A stretch of DNA of 7,457 nt from a bacterium (GCA_021780545.1 JAJXYP010000008.1:1-7457); one strand, 5' to 3'; shown: positions 1 to 5,129, counted from the stretch's first letter. The notes: generated by a model not told the origin, from the letters alone. A program made the numbers and translations.

Positions 1-29
1 TGCTAATCTAAGCGGGGTGAATTCTTATC

Positions 30-64
30 CTCATTGCACAGCGGTTTGCAGGCTCATTGCACAG
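30..64. repeat. 12-bp direct repeat, two exact copies, 23-bp period
   Basis: The 12-mer CTCATTGCACAG occurs exactly at 30-41 and 53-64. A third copy with one mismatch (CTCAGTGCACAG) lies at 237-248, inside the helix-turn-helix remnant. The wider blocks at 20-43 and 228-251, both starting AATTCT, still match at about 19 of 24 positions. Repeats flanking a transposase-like fragment could be degraded insertion-sequence ends or binding sites for the encoded DNA-binding domain. The sequence does not decide between these. Confidence 0.5.
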
Positions 65-84
65 GCATTTTGATACTCCATACT
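57..84 (+). promoter_or_regulatory. Candidate promoter for the HTH fragment
   Basis: A -35-like TTGCAC (57-62) and a -10-like CATACT (79-84) are separated by 16 bases. The predicted transcription start would fall at about the ATG at 92, a leaderless arrangement repeated elsewhere in the window. The -35 lies inside the second 12-bp direct repeat, so the repeat may also be an operator. Both hexamers are imperfect. Confidence 0.3.
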
Positions 85-91
85 CCGATGT

Positions 92-364
92 ATGTCATAC
101 GTACGCATCAGAAAGGAGGATTGGTCGGTCATTGCCCGCATGCTACGGGCTAGATATGCGGGAGCCGAGATCGCCCGCACGCTTGGCAAAGACCCAAGCG
201 CGGTCAATCGCCATATCAAGGCGGCGAATTCTCACGCTCAGTGCACAGGGGTAAGTCCCGAACCTCGATTTAGCGCCGTTCCGCACGAGGGAATGGGAAG
301 AAATCGTGCAGAGCTTGAGATTCCTCGGAGTCCCGCAACTTGCCATCGCGGCCTTGTAAAATAA
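92..364 (+). pseudogene. IS30-type helix-turn-helix fragment, probably a transposase remnant
   Basis: The first ~45 residues read like the N-terminal helix-turn-helix of IS30-family transposases: MSY start, then a segment AEIARTLGKDPSAVNRHIK that fits the family pattern of I-A-x-x-L-G-[KR]-x-x-S-[AT]-[IV]-x-R. An IS30 transposase is usually around 300-400 residues and ends with a DDE catalytic domain. Here the frame stops after 90 residues, and from about residue 46 (ending ...CHRGLVK) it does not look like protein of this family. The adjacent frame at 255-359, without a start codon, reads more naturally (VPNLDLAPFRTREWEEIVQ and on to a TAA), so a frameshift near 228-250 is plausible. No Shine-Dalgarno precedes the ATG at 92; an AGGAGG at 115-120 lies inside the gene. 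Alternatively it could be a small intact DNA-binding protein. Confidence 0.45.
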
Positions 365-366
365 GC

Positions 367-408
367 AAAAAAACCGCTTGAATTTGCACGCTGATTGCAA
401 ATTCAAGC
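367..408 (-). terminator. Perfect 13-bp hairpin with A/T tract: minus-strand terminator or mobile-element end
   Basis: GCTTGAATTTGCA (376-388) pairs perfectly with TGCAAATTCAAGC (396-408) around a 7-base loop. Seven A residues at 367-373 become a U tract after the stem when read on the minus strand, the form of an intrinsic terminator. However, no minus-strand gene is seen to its right (409-511 is empty on that strand). It begins directly after the stop of the HTH remnant. It may therefore be a secondary structure of a decayed insertion-sequence end, or a barrier to antisense transcription. Confidence 0.45.
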
Positions 409-511
409 AGGGTGGCGCGGTATCATAGTCCTATGAATGGAAGTGCAATAAATTGGATGACGACTATAGCCCCAACGCCGTTTCTTCTCGGGCGCGGTAC
501 AATGTAGTCAT
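409..511. other. Intergenic stretch with no recognisable gene
   Basis: Together with 1-91, this flanks the only fragment in the first 510 bases. It holds a possible 24-codon frame (ATG at 433 to TAG at 507) with no ribosome site and no family resemblance, which I do not call. Its right end holds the -10 box of the CAP-domain gene. Confidence 0.4.
498..503 (+). promoter_or_regulatory. -10 box (TACAAT) of the CAP-domain gene, leaderless geometry
   Basis: TACAAT, preceded by GG, ends 8 bases before the ATG at 512. Transcription would then start at or within a few bases of the start codon. No convincing -35 hexamer lies 16-18 bases upstream (474-481 is GC-rich), and there is no Shine-Dalgarno. 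The same GGTACAAT precedes the PrsW-family gene on the other strand. Confidence 0.4.
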
Positions 512-1474
512 ATGCCGAACGGAACTGATTTTTATCGCTCGCGGGCACGGCAGCGGCTGATCTGGATTGCGGTAGCGCTTGTTGCCGCCGGTGGCTTGTG
601 GTGGTGGCTGGGATTTGTTCCGTTGCGCGAGATATCTTCGCTCGAGTTGCGCGTCGAGAAATCGGCGCTTGCTCCTTTTTCGGCCCCTCCTCCGCTCGTC
701 GCTACCGGAACTCTGGCGGGATTGCCGGGGGGCGGAGCCGGTGGAATAAACGCGGGCGGCGCGAGCGGTGCCAGCGCAAACGGCGCCGCCGCCGGAATTT
801 CTGCATCTCCCTATGCTCTTACGCGTGAGGGAATCATTTCGGATACTAACGCGGCGCGCGCCGCGAACGGCGGCTTGCCGGCGTATCAGGAAAATACAAC
901 GCTCGATGAAATCGCCACGCTCCGGCTCGAAGATATGTTTGCGAAGCAGTATTTTGCGCACGTGTCGCCTTCAAGCTCGAGTGCCGAAACGGTTGCCGCG
1001 TCGGTGGGCTACTCGTACCTTGCCCTCGGCGAGAATCTTGCTCTCGGCGATTTCGTTGGCGACCAGGGGGTTGTGACGGCGTGGATGAACAGTCCGGGTC
1101 ATCGGGCGAACATATTGAACACGCATTACACGCAAATCGGCGTTGCTGCCGGCGCCGGAAATTTCCAGGGCGAGCGCGTCTGGATTGCGGTCCAGATTTT
1201 CGGCCGGCCGGCGTCGGATTGTCCGCTGCCGGATCCGGCGCTTAAAGCAACGATTGATTCTGAGCAGAGTCAGATTGCATCCATGCAGACGGAGATTGCG
1301 GCGTCGCGGGCTCAGCTGAACGCGATGCAATCTTCAGATCCGGCATATAGTCAAGCGGTGGCGCAGTACAACGCGCTCGTGACGGCATACAATAGCATCT
1401 TGACGCAGGCGAAAGCGAACATTGCGCAGTACAATGCGCTTGTGACGGCGTACAACCAGTGTCTCGGTTCGTGA
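512..1474 (+). CDS. Membrane-anchored CAP (CAP/SCP) domain protein with a C-terminal coiled-coil tail
   Basis: This 320-aa protein has a basic N-terminus, then one hydrophobic segment (about residues 16-37, rich in W, L, V and A) that would act as a signal anchor. A Gly/Ala/Ser-rich linker follows (about 65-98) and then a CAP domain (about 104-233). Visible CAP signatures are the FAHVSP stretch with H150, GENLALG with E174, and SPGHRANIL with H197, followed by YTQIGVA. These correspond to the conserved His/Glu cluster of the family (PF00188). The tail (about 242-316) is predicted to be helical and contains AQYNALVTAYN twice, 21 residues (three heptads) apart. C237 and C317 bracket the tail and could form a disulphide. 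Bacterial CAP proteins of this kind are usually extracytoplasmic, and their biochemical role is mostly unknown. The ATG at 512 is chosen because it immediately precedes the basic/hydrophobic anchor and follows a TACAAT box. The gene is monocistronic and convergent with the next gene. Confidence 0.85.
   Translation: MPNGTDFYRSRARQRLIWIAVALVAAGGLWWWLGFVPLREISSLELRVEKSALAPFSAPPPLVATGTLAGLPGGGAGGINAGGASGASANGAAAGISASPYALTREGIISDTNAARAANGGLPAYQENTTLDEIATLRLEDMFAKQYFAHVSPSSSSAETVAASVGYSYLALGENLALGDFVGDQGVVTAWMNSPGHRANILNTHYTQIGVAAGAGNFQGERVWIAVQIFGRPASDCPLPDPALKATIDSEQSQIASMQTEIAASRAQLNAMQSSDPAYSQAVAQYNALVTAYNSILTQAKANIAQYNALVTAYNQCLGS
1361..1456 (+). repeat. Duplicated 33-bp unit encoding AQYNALVTAYN
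   Basis: Units at 1361-1393 and 1424-1456 begin 63 bases apart and encode the same eleven residues. They differ at four bases, all third-codon positions (AAC/AAT, CTC/CTT, GCA/GCG, AAT/AAC). The period of 21 residues equals three heptads, which fits an extended coiled coil. Confidence 0.75.
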
Positions 1475-1495
1475 CGATTGCCAGCTTTGCAATCG
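1475..1495. terminator. Intergenic hairpin between convergent genes
   Basis: CGATTGC (1475-1481) pairs with GCAATCG (1489-1495) around a 7-base loop directly after the CAP gene stop codon. There is no T tract on either strand, so it is not a classical intrinsic terminator. It could stabilise the 3' end or contribute weakly to termination of either convergent transcript. Confidence 0.3.
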
Positions 1496-1524
1496 CGGAA
1501 GTGACGCCCGCTTTGCGCGCGACT

Positions 1525-2424
1525 TTAGAAGCTTTGAGGATTCAGATGGAATGCGCCGCCTACGATGGTGCCGAGGAGGAATGTGGCGACCGCCGTACCG
1601 AGCATGAGTGCCGCTGATTCGGCAAATTCCCGGGCGAATGCACGGTCGAAAAGCACTGAGCCGTAGAAGGTAAATGCCGCGAGCAGCAGAAGGCCGATGG
1701 ATGTTGATGTTGCAAACGCGGTGATCATCGTCCGAATCAGGAAATAGGGGAGCGCGAGGAGAATGACCGAGGCGAGGTACGAGATGCCCGTGGCGAAGCC
1801 CGAAACAATCGGCGATTTTCCGACGTCCTGTTTCGCCTGGAGGTAGGAAGCCGAACCCATCGAGATGGCGGCCGCAAATCCGACGATGACGCCCGAAACG
1901 CCGGCGATGAGCGTGGAGCCGGTGACGCCGAGGAAGCCGGCGTGGACGCCCGTGATTTCAACGATCGCATCTGCGAGGCCGAGCGCGATGAAGCCGACAT
2001 AGGCAACCCGTTTTTCGCGCAGACCGCCGATGAACGACTGTTCGTGCCCCTTTTCGTCCTCGATGATTTCCCGCAGCCGCGCCCGGTGGTGTTCAGGGAT
2101 GCCGGCCAGCATGGCTTCATAGGTCGCAATCGATCCGCGCTCGTGGGTTTCAAGGAATTTCGTGGTGAACGTTACGCCGAAGAATGCCCGCAGGAGAGGG
2201 GTTCCGTACCGGCCGAGCGGCCGCGGCGTGATGTCCTGATCCCGGGCGCCGGCTTCCGCCGCGAGCGATTTCCAGAATTCGTAGTGCGCCCGCTCCTGGG
2301 CTGAAAGTTTTTCGAGGAGTGTCCGGTTCTCGAAATTTTTCTCCCGGGAGGCCAGTTTTTGATATACCAAATACTCCGTTAATTCATTGCGGGCCCGCTC
2401 GATGTATGGCCGGGGATCATTCAT
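1525..2424 (-). CDS. Ferritin-like / VIT1-type membrane iron transporter (MbfA-like, Er-VIT1)
   Basis: This 299-aa protein fuses an N-terminal rubrerythrin-like diiron domain (about 1-135) to a VIT1/CCC1-type membrane domain (about 138-293). Diiron ligand candidates are E14 or E17, E44-x-x-H47, E92-x-x-E95 and E124-x-x-H127, matching the spacing of erythrin-type ferritin-like proteins. The membrane part has about five hydrophobic segments, beginning with the VIT-like motif around D152 (LADAIVEITGVHAG) and a Met/Gly-rich helix around 184-195. The short loop after that helix lacks the long cytoplasmic metal-binding domain of plant VIT1, so the ferritin-like domain probably supplies metal sensing. 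In alphaproteobacteria, MbfA exports iron and protects against peroxide; the same role is inferred here. The ATG at 2424 lies only 14 bases after the 3' CCA of tRNA-Pro. There is no Shine-Dalgarno and no clear promoter in that gap, which suggests co-transcription with the tRNA. Confidence 0.85.
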   Translation of the reverse strand: MNDPRPYIERARNELTEYLVYQKLASREKNFENRTLLEKLSAQERAHYEFWKSLAAEAGARDQDITPRPLGRYGTPLLRAFFGVTFTTKFLETHERGSIATYEAMLAGIPEHHRARLREIIEDEKGHEQSFIGGLREKRVAYVGFIALGLADAIVEITGVHAGFLGVTGSTLIAGVSGVIVGFAAAISMGSASYLQAKQDVGKSPIVSGFATGISYLASVILLALPYFLIRTMITAFATSTSIGLLLLAAFTFYGSVLFDRAFAREFAESAALMLGTAVATFLLGTIVGGAFHLNPQSF

Positions 2425-2438
2425 GGCTTAATGGTTGC

Positions 2439-2512
2439 TGGTCGGGCCGCCGGGAATCGAACCCGGTCTAAACGCACCCCATGCGCTCGTACTACCGGTA
2501 TACTACGGCCCG
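2439..2512 (-). tRNA. tRNA-Pro (anticodon GGG), CCA encoded
   Basis: Read on the minus strand, a 74-base cloverleaf forms. The acceptor stem CGGGCCG/CGGCCCG is perfect, the D stem is GTAT/GTAC with GG in the loop, and the anticodon stem is AGCGC/GCGTT with loop ATGGGGT (anticodon GGG). The T arm is CCGGG-TTCGATT-CCCGG, followed by discriminator A and an encoded CCA. The C1-G72 pair together with A73 and the GG of the anticodon is typical of bacterial tRNA-Pro. A GATAAT-like box lies a short way upstream (about 2521-2526 on the plus strand). Confidence 0.93.
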
Positions 2513-2637
2513 GAGTCACGGAATTATCTTATCCTATCTGAGATAAATAAAAAAGTGGCGGCGCCGACGTTCCTCTTTCGGAACTCGCGGGTCGCGTTCG
2601 ATGCTCTGTAAAAAGATATTCCTTCCGTCGATGGCAT
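2513..2637 (-). other. bL28 3' region with a weak termination signal and tRNA-Pro upstream region
   Basis: On the minus strand this stretch has a small hairpin (GTTCC 2569-2573 with GGAAC 2580-2584), a GC-rich palindrome (about 2559-2566) and then six U residues (plus-strand A's at about 2549-2554). This could end the bL28 transcript, although stem and T tract are not cleanly adjacent. Nothing else is recognisable here. Confidence 0.3.
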
Positions 2638-2859
2638 TTATGCCGATGCCGGCGCGGCCGCTTTGGCCTTCCGCACGCGCGGCGTTTTGTGGAGCGTTCG
2701 CAGACACTGGGTGCAGGCGAGGACCCGTTGCCCGTCAACCCGCACATATTGCAGGTTCGGATATTTGCGGGACCAGTTGACCGGATTATAGTGGCCGCGG
2801 AGCAGGCGGCGCTCGCCGCCCATTCGCGAACCTTTATGGCAGATGGCACACTGTCTCAT
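2638..2859 (-). CDS. rpmB: 50S ribosomal protein L28 (bL28)
   Basis: This 73-aa protein begins MRQCAICHKGSRMGG and contains the L28 signature: a basic loop with HYNPVNWSRKYPNLQYVRVDG, then LACTQCLRTLHK. Two Cys pairs, C4-x-x-C7 and the CTQC near residues 55-58, form the zinc-ribbon (C+) form of bL28. The protein binds 23S rRNA in the large subunit. The start at 2859 is preferred over an in-frame ATG 36 bases upstream (2895), because family members begin just before the first Cys pair and a -10 box (TATCAT) ends 7 bases before this ATG. No Shine-Dalgarno is present. The Ala/Lys-rich tail is normal for the family. Confidence 0.92.
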   Translation of the reverse strand: MRQCAICHKGSRMGGERRLLRGHYNPVNWSRKYPNLQYVRVDGQRVLACTQCLRTLHKTPRVRKAKAAAPASA

Positions 2860-2866
2860 GAGCGTA

Positions 2867-2895
2867 ATGATAACGTGAATCGTGAAAAAAAGCAA
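2867..2895 (-). promoter_or_regulatory. Promoter of rpmB, leaderless geometry
   Basis: On the minus strand, TTGCTT (2895-2890) and TATCAT (2872-2867) are separated by exactly 17 bases. The -10 ends 7 bases before the rpmB ATG, so the mRNA should begin at or next to the start codon. The -35 overlaps the U tract of the terminator of the upstream small heat-shock gene. Confidence 0.55.
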
Positions 2896-2926
2896 ATGGA
2901 ACCGCGAATCGCTTGATCGGCGGTTC
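2885..2926 (-). terminator. Intrinsic terminator after the small heat-shock gene
   Basis: Reading the minus strand, GAACCGC (2926-2920) pairs with GCGGTTC (2905-2899). The inner bases can extend the stem around an AAGC loop. After a seven-base gap comes a run of seven U (plus-strand A's 2885-2891). It lies 12 bases beyond the stop codon of the Hsp20 gene and separates that transcript from rpmB. Confidence 0.65.
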
Positions 2927-2937
2927 TGCGGCTGGCT

Positions 2938-3459
2938 TTAGTCGAAACGGACCTTTAGCCGTTTCGAGCGCTTTTTGCTGGATTTGGGGAGTCGGATTGT
3001 CAGGATGCCGTTTCGGAACATAACCTGTGCGCCATCGGGGTCGACTTCCTGGGGGAGGATGATTGAGCGGGCGAACCGGCCCCAATAGCATTCCTGGTAG
3101 AGGTAGTCGTCGTCACCCACCTGTTCTTCGCGGTAGCGGAGTCCCTTGATGGAAATCGAGTCGGTGGTGACGTTGATGTCGATGTCGTCTGGTTTGACTC
3201 CGGCGATCGCGGCTTCGACGACGATGGCGTCCGGACGCTGGTAGACGTCGACGGCAAGCTGGCCTTCGGGTCCGTCCGCTTCCGCTTTTGTCCGAGCCGC
3301 TCGCGACGCAGCGGATGGCCGGGCGGTGACGGCGCCCTCGGATCGGGCGAGCTCAACTTCGTAATTCCCCATTTCGCTTGCTTCCGTTTCTGCTTCGGTT
3401 CCGGCATGCTCCGCTGCGGCACCGCGTGCCAGATTTTCAAAAAAGGTTTCGTCTATCAT
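2938..3459 (-). CDS. Small heat-shock protein (Hsp20 / alpha-crystallin family)
   Basis: This 173-aa protein has an N-terminal acidic, Ala/Glu-rich arm (1-65) of low complexity, then an alpha-crystallin domain (about 66-158). Diagnostic features are GQLAVDVYQRPDAIVVEAAI at the domain start, GVKPDDIDINV, the loop with YWGRFARSIILP, and the closing NGILTIRLPK near 150-159. The C-terminal tail is short and basic, with L168-K169-V170 in the place of the usual I-x-I anchor. Such proteins are ATP-independent holdases that form oligomers and keep unfolding proteins soluble. The gene starts 17 bases after the stop of the PrsW-family gene, so both are probably on one transcript. A CATAAT 16 bases before the ATG could give extra initiation. 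It ends at an intrinsic terminator. Confidence 0.9.
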   Translation of the reverse strand: MIDETFFENLARGAAAEHAGTEAETEASEMGNYEVELARSEGAVTARPSAASRAARTKAEADGPEGQLAVDVYQRPDAIVVEAAIAGVKPDDIDINVTTDSISIKGLRYREEQVGDDDYLYQECYWGRFARSIILPQEVDPDGAQVMFRNGILTIRLPKSSKKRSKRLKVRFD

Positions 3460-3476
3460 GAGTTCCGTTTTTTATA

Positions 3477-4166
3477 TTATGAAGCCGCGACAGGGGCTTT
3501 CAGTTTTTCGAAATCGTTCAAAACGAAGAAGCCGATGACCAGGAGGAATATGACCGAGTAGGCGACATCTTCATAACTCAGTATAAGATAGTTAAAAATG
3601 GCGTGCAATATGCTTGCTTCAACGATGCCAGGGATGAGGTAGTGCGGAATTTTCCGGCGGGCGATGCCGAGCGCCCAATGGTAGCCGACGATGGCGGAGG
3701 CGAGCGAGTGGAGGAGGGTGGCCCCCACGAATCGCAGGGAGAGCGTTTCAAAGATTTTCGAGATGAGCGCGCCATGTCCGGCGGCCGTCACAACGCTCGT
3801 CAGCGCCCCGATATTTTCGAGGGTTGCGAAACCCATCGCCGCTACGACCATATAGATCATCGCGTCGATCGGATCCTGGAGAACCGGGCTTTTGGCGACC
3901 GAAAAATGCGCGGCGGCGAATTTCATGCATTCTTCGATCGCCGCAAGGCCGAGGAGCGAAGCGGCGGAGAATTCGGCTATGCCGAGCGCTCCCGTGAGCG
4001 CGTTGAACCCCTGTTCGATGATGATAGTAAAGAACCCGAAAGCGATGCCGGCGGTGAAGGTGAGGAGGATAAGGCGTTTCGGTTCCGGGTGCGGGTCTTC
4101 GCCCAGATAAAAAACGAGCCAGGCGAATCCGGGGAGGAGGCCGAGGACCAAGGGAATCAGAAGCAT
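3477..4166 (-). CDS. prsW: PrsW-family intramembrane metalloprotease
   Basis: This 229-aa polytopic membrane protein has about seven or eight hydrophobic segments. Family hallmarks are the E78-E79-x-x-K82 motif in AAIEECMKF, the FATLEN motif (113-118), and later histidines in LLHSLASAIVGYHW (H153, H163) and ILHAIFNY (H188). These are the proposed metal and catalytic residues of the PrsW/CAAX-protease-related group (PF13367). In Bacillus subtilis, PrsW of similar length cleaves an anti-sigma factor at site 1; here the substrate is unknown and no anti-sigma factor lies nearby. A TACAAT box ends 7 bases upstream of the ATG and there is no Shine-Dalgarno, so the mRNA is probably leaderless. It is the first gene of a likely two-gene unit with the small heat-shock protein. 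Confidence 0.85.
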   Translation of the reverse strand: MLLIPLVLGLLPGFAWLVFYLGEDPHPEPKRLILLTFTAGIAFGFFTIIIEQGFNALTGALGIAEFSAASLLGLAAIEECMKFAAAHFSVAKSPVLQDPIDAMIYMVVAAMGFATLENIGALTSVVTAAGHGALISKIFETLSLRFVGATLLHSLASAIVGYHWALGIARRKIPHYLIPGIVEASILHAIFNYLILSYEDVAYSVIFLLVIGFFVLNDFEKLKAPVAAS

Positions 4167-4193
4167 TGAATTTATTGTACCATTCCGTATAAT
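4166..4193 (+). promoter_or_regulatory. Promoter of tRNA-Leu
   Basis: TTGAAT (4166-4171) and a consensus TATAAT (4188-4193) are 16 bases apart. Predicted initiation is near 4200, just before the mature tRNA 5' end at 4209. The -35 touches the start codon of the divergent PrsW-family gene. Confidence 0.6.
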
Positions 4194-4204
4194 CTAGTGG
4201 TCAT
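4174..4204 (-). promoter_or_regulatory. Promoter of the PrsW-family gene
   Basis: On the minus strand, TACAAT (4179-4174) ends 7 bases before the ATG at 4166. The best -35 candidate is ATGACC (4204-4199), four of six matches but with a long 19-base spacer. The whole element overlaps the oppositely oriented tRNA-Leu promoter. Confidence 0.4.
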
Positions 4205-4208
4205 TCAG

Positions 4209-4290
4209 GCGCGGGTGGCGAAACTGGCAGACGCACTACCTTGAGGTGGTAGCGCCGCAAGGCGTGGAGGTTCAAATCCTCTCCCGCGCA
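4209..4290 (+). tRNA. tRNA-Leu (anticodon GAG), CCA not encoded
   Basis: An 82-base class II tRNA. The acceptor stem GCGCGGG/CCCGCGC is perfect, with a short D stem GCG/CGC and anticodon stem CTACC/GGTAG with loop TTGAGGT (anticodon GAG). A long variable arm carries its own hairpin (CGCC-GCAA-GGCG), and the T arm loop is TTCAAAT. Discriminator A73 fits leucine identity. The following bases are CTT, so CCA must be added enzymatically, unlike the tRNA-Pro in this window. Confidence 0.93.
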
Positions 4291-4382
4291 CTTATTGGTA
4301 ATTTTGGTCGCGGGGCTAGACAGGTCATACCTATAATTAGAAGATCGCGTTGTGATTTCGCGTTGCCCGTTCTGATTCAAAG

Positions 4383-4418
4383 AAAAACGCCCCGCCGGAT
4401 GGAACCGGGTCGGGGCGT
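4383..4418 (-). terminator. Intrinsic terminator of the 190-aa gene
   Basis: On the minus strand, ACGCCCCG pairs with CGGGGCGT (arms at 4411-4418 and 4387-4394 on the plus strand) around a GC-rich loop. The stem runs directly into a five-U tract. It lies about 23 bases after the stop codon of the minus-strand gene at 4442. Confidence 0.8.
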
Positions 4419-4441
4419 ATGATGGGGGATGGCGGCGCGTT

Positions 4442-5014
4442 TCACGCGCCGACCGCCCGGATTTCTTTCAGACCCTGCGCAGCCGGCGACGTACAGGCTC
4501 TGAGAATCGGAGCGACGGCATCATTGTCCGAGGCGTCGCTACCATAGGTGATGGTGATGGTGGCGTCTGCTTTGGGGCCGAACTCGGGCAGGCGGAGTTC
4601 GCAGGTACAGGAATAGCAACTTTCGGTTTCTCGGTGCCGCCGCAGAAATTCGACACACCCGTGATATTCGAGCTTGATCATCTCGTTGACGATTCTCTTG
4701 CTCTGATCCATCAGCTTGCCGTTATAGAGCGCGCCGGCCGCATTGATTTCAAAATACGCCGGCCGCTTCTTTTGGAAGAGTGCGGCGAAAGCATCCGACG
4801 GTTCATCGCCGAACTTGATGATTATCCGGCCGTTTTCCAGGATCCATGCAACGGAGTGGAGCGCTTCCCCGGAAATCAACATCGCTCTGGGAGCGCTGAG
4901 ATTACCACGAACAGCGGTCCAGTCATTTGGGACGACATCCACGACATGGCAAATGGAGCCCAGCATAATTGGTCGTGGACACTTTTCGCGGTCGGCTATG
5001 AAACTACGCTTCAT
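4442..5014 (-). CDS. Hypothetical protein, 190 aa, with C-x-x-C-x-C cluster
   Basis: I do not recognise this protein family. The 190-aa product has no evident signal peptide or membrane segment and mixes charged and hydrophobic stretches like a soluble globular protein. A cysteine cluster, C133-x-x-C136-x-C138, lies in the second half after an Arg/His-rich helix (EFLRRHRETES), with further Cys at 12, 22, 120 and 174. It could bind metal or form disulphides. The start at 5014 is supported by GGGAGG six bases upstream and by a good -35/-10 pair before it. A strong terminator follows the stop codon, so this is a self-contained gene. A competing antisense frame at 4634-5041 lacks such signals. 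It diverges from the 62-aa gene at 5130. Confidence 0.75.
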   Translation of the reverse strand: MKRSFIADREKCPRPIMLGSICHVVDVVPNDWTAVRGNLSAPRAMLISGEALHSVAWILENGRIIIKFGDEPSDAFAALFQKKRPAYFEINAAGALYNGKLMDQSKRIVNEMIKLEYHGCVEFLRRHRETESCYSCTCELRLPEFGPKADATITITYGSDASDNDAVAPILRACTSPAAQGLKEIRAVGA

Positions 5015-5020
5015 GTGGAG

Positions 5021-5026
5021 CCTCCC
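5021..5026 (-). promoter_or_regulatory. Shine-Dalgarno of the 190-aa gene
   Basis: GGGAGG on the minus strand, six bases before the ATG at 5014. It fixes the start and contrasts with the neighbouring genes that lack any ribosome-binding site. Confidence 0.8.
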
Positions 5027-5037
5027 TTTCTGCGCAG

Positions 5038-5066
5038 ATGATACCGCCGTGGTTTGAAGAATGCAA
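5038..5066 (-). promoter_or_regulatory. Promoter of the 190-aa gene
   Basis: On the minus strand, TTGCAT (5066-5061) and TATCAT (5043-5038) are separated by 17 bases. The expected start near 5031 would give a leader of about 17 bases that includes the GGGAGG. Confidence 0.6.
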
Positions 5067-5084
5067 ATGCCGGCAGCGCATACA

Positions 5085-5113
5085 TTTCTTTTCTCGGGAG
5101 ATCTCGCTATAAT
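5085..5113 (+). promoter_or_regulatory. Promoter of the 62-aa gene
   Basis: A consensus TATAAT at 5108-5113. Only a poor -35 (TTTCTT, 5085-5090) lies 17 bases upstream. Initiation near 5120 would place the start of the mRNA within the purine-rich Shine-Dalgarno block, so the true start may be slightly upstream. Confidence 0.5.
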
Positions 5114-5115
5114 TC

Positions 5116-5125
5116 AAGGAGGAGG
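5116..5125 (+). promoter_or_regulatory. Strong Shine-Dalgarno of the 62-aa gene
   Basis: AAGGAGGAGG, four bases before the ATG at 5130. It is the strongest ribosome-binding site in the window and selects this ATG over the in-frame ATG at 5061. Confidence 0.85.
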
Positions 5126-5129
5126 TTTC

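Noticed and set aside
464..961. 165-codon minus-strand frame over the CAP gene
   Set aside because: The product is Arg-rich low-complexity sequence typical of an antisense frame in GC-rich DNA; the CAP domain on the plus strand is unambiguous.
2860..2895. Longer bL28 starting at 2895
   Set aside because: The extra residues (MLFFTIHVIITL) are absent from the family, and the region contains the promoter elements for the shorter form.
3603..4169. 188-codon plus-strand frame opposite the PrsW-family gene
   Set aside because: The minus-strand frame shows clear PrsW motifs and membrane segments; the plus frame is a charged shadow.
4330..4340. TATAAT at about 4332-4337 on the plus strand
   Set aside because: No -35 at suitable distance and no gene follows on that strand before the next unit.
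4634..5041. 135-codon plus-strand frame opposite the 190-aa gene
   Set aside because: It has no Shine-Dalgarno or promoter, while the minus-strand frame has GGGAGG, a 17-spaced promoter and a terminator.
5061..5129. Upstream in-frame ATG that would lengthen the 62-aa protein to 85 aa
   Set aside because: The TATAAT at 5108 and the AAGGAGGAGG at 5116 lie downstream of it, so that ATG would not be on the mRNA and lacks a ribosome site.
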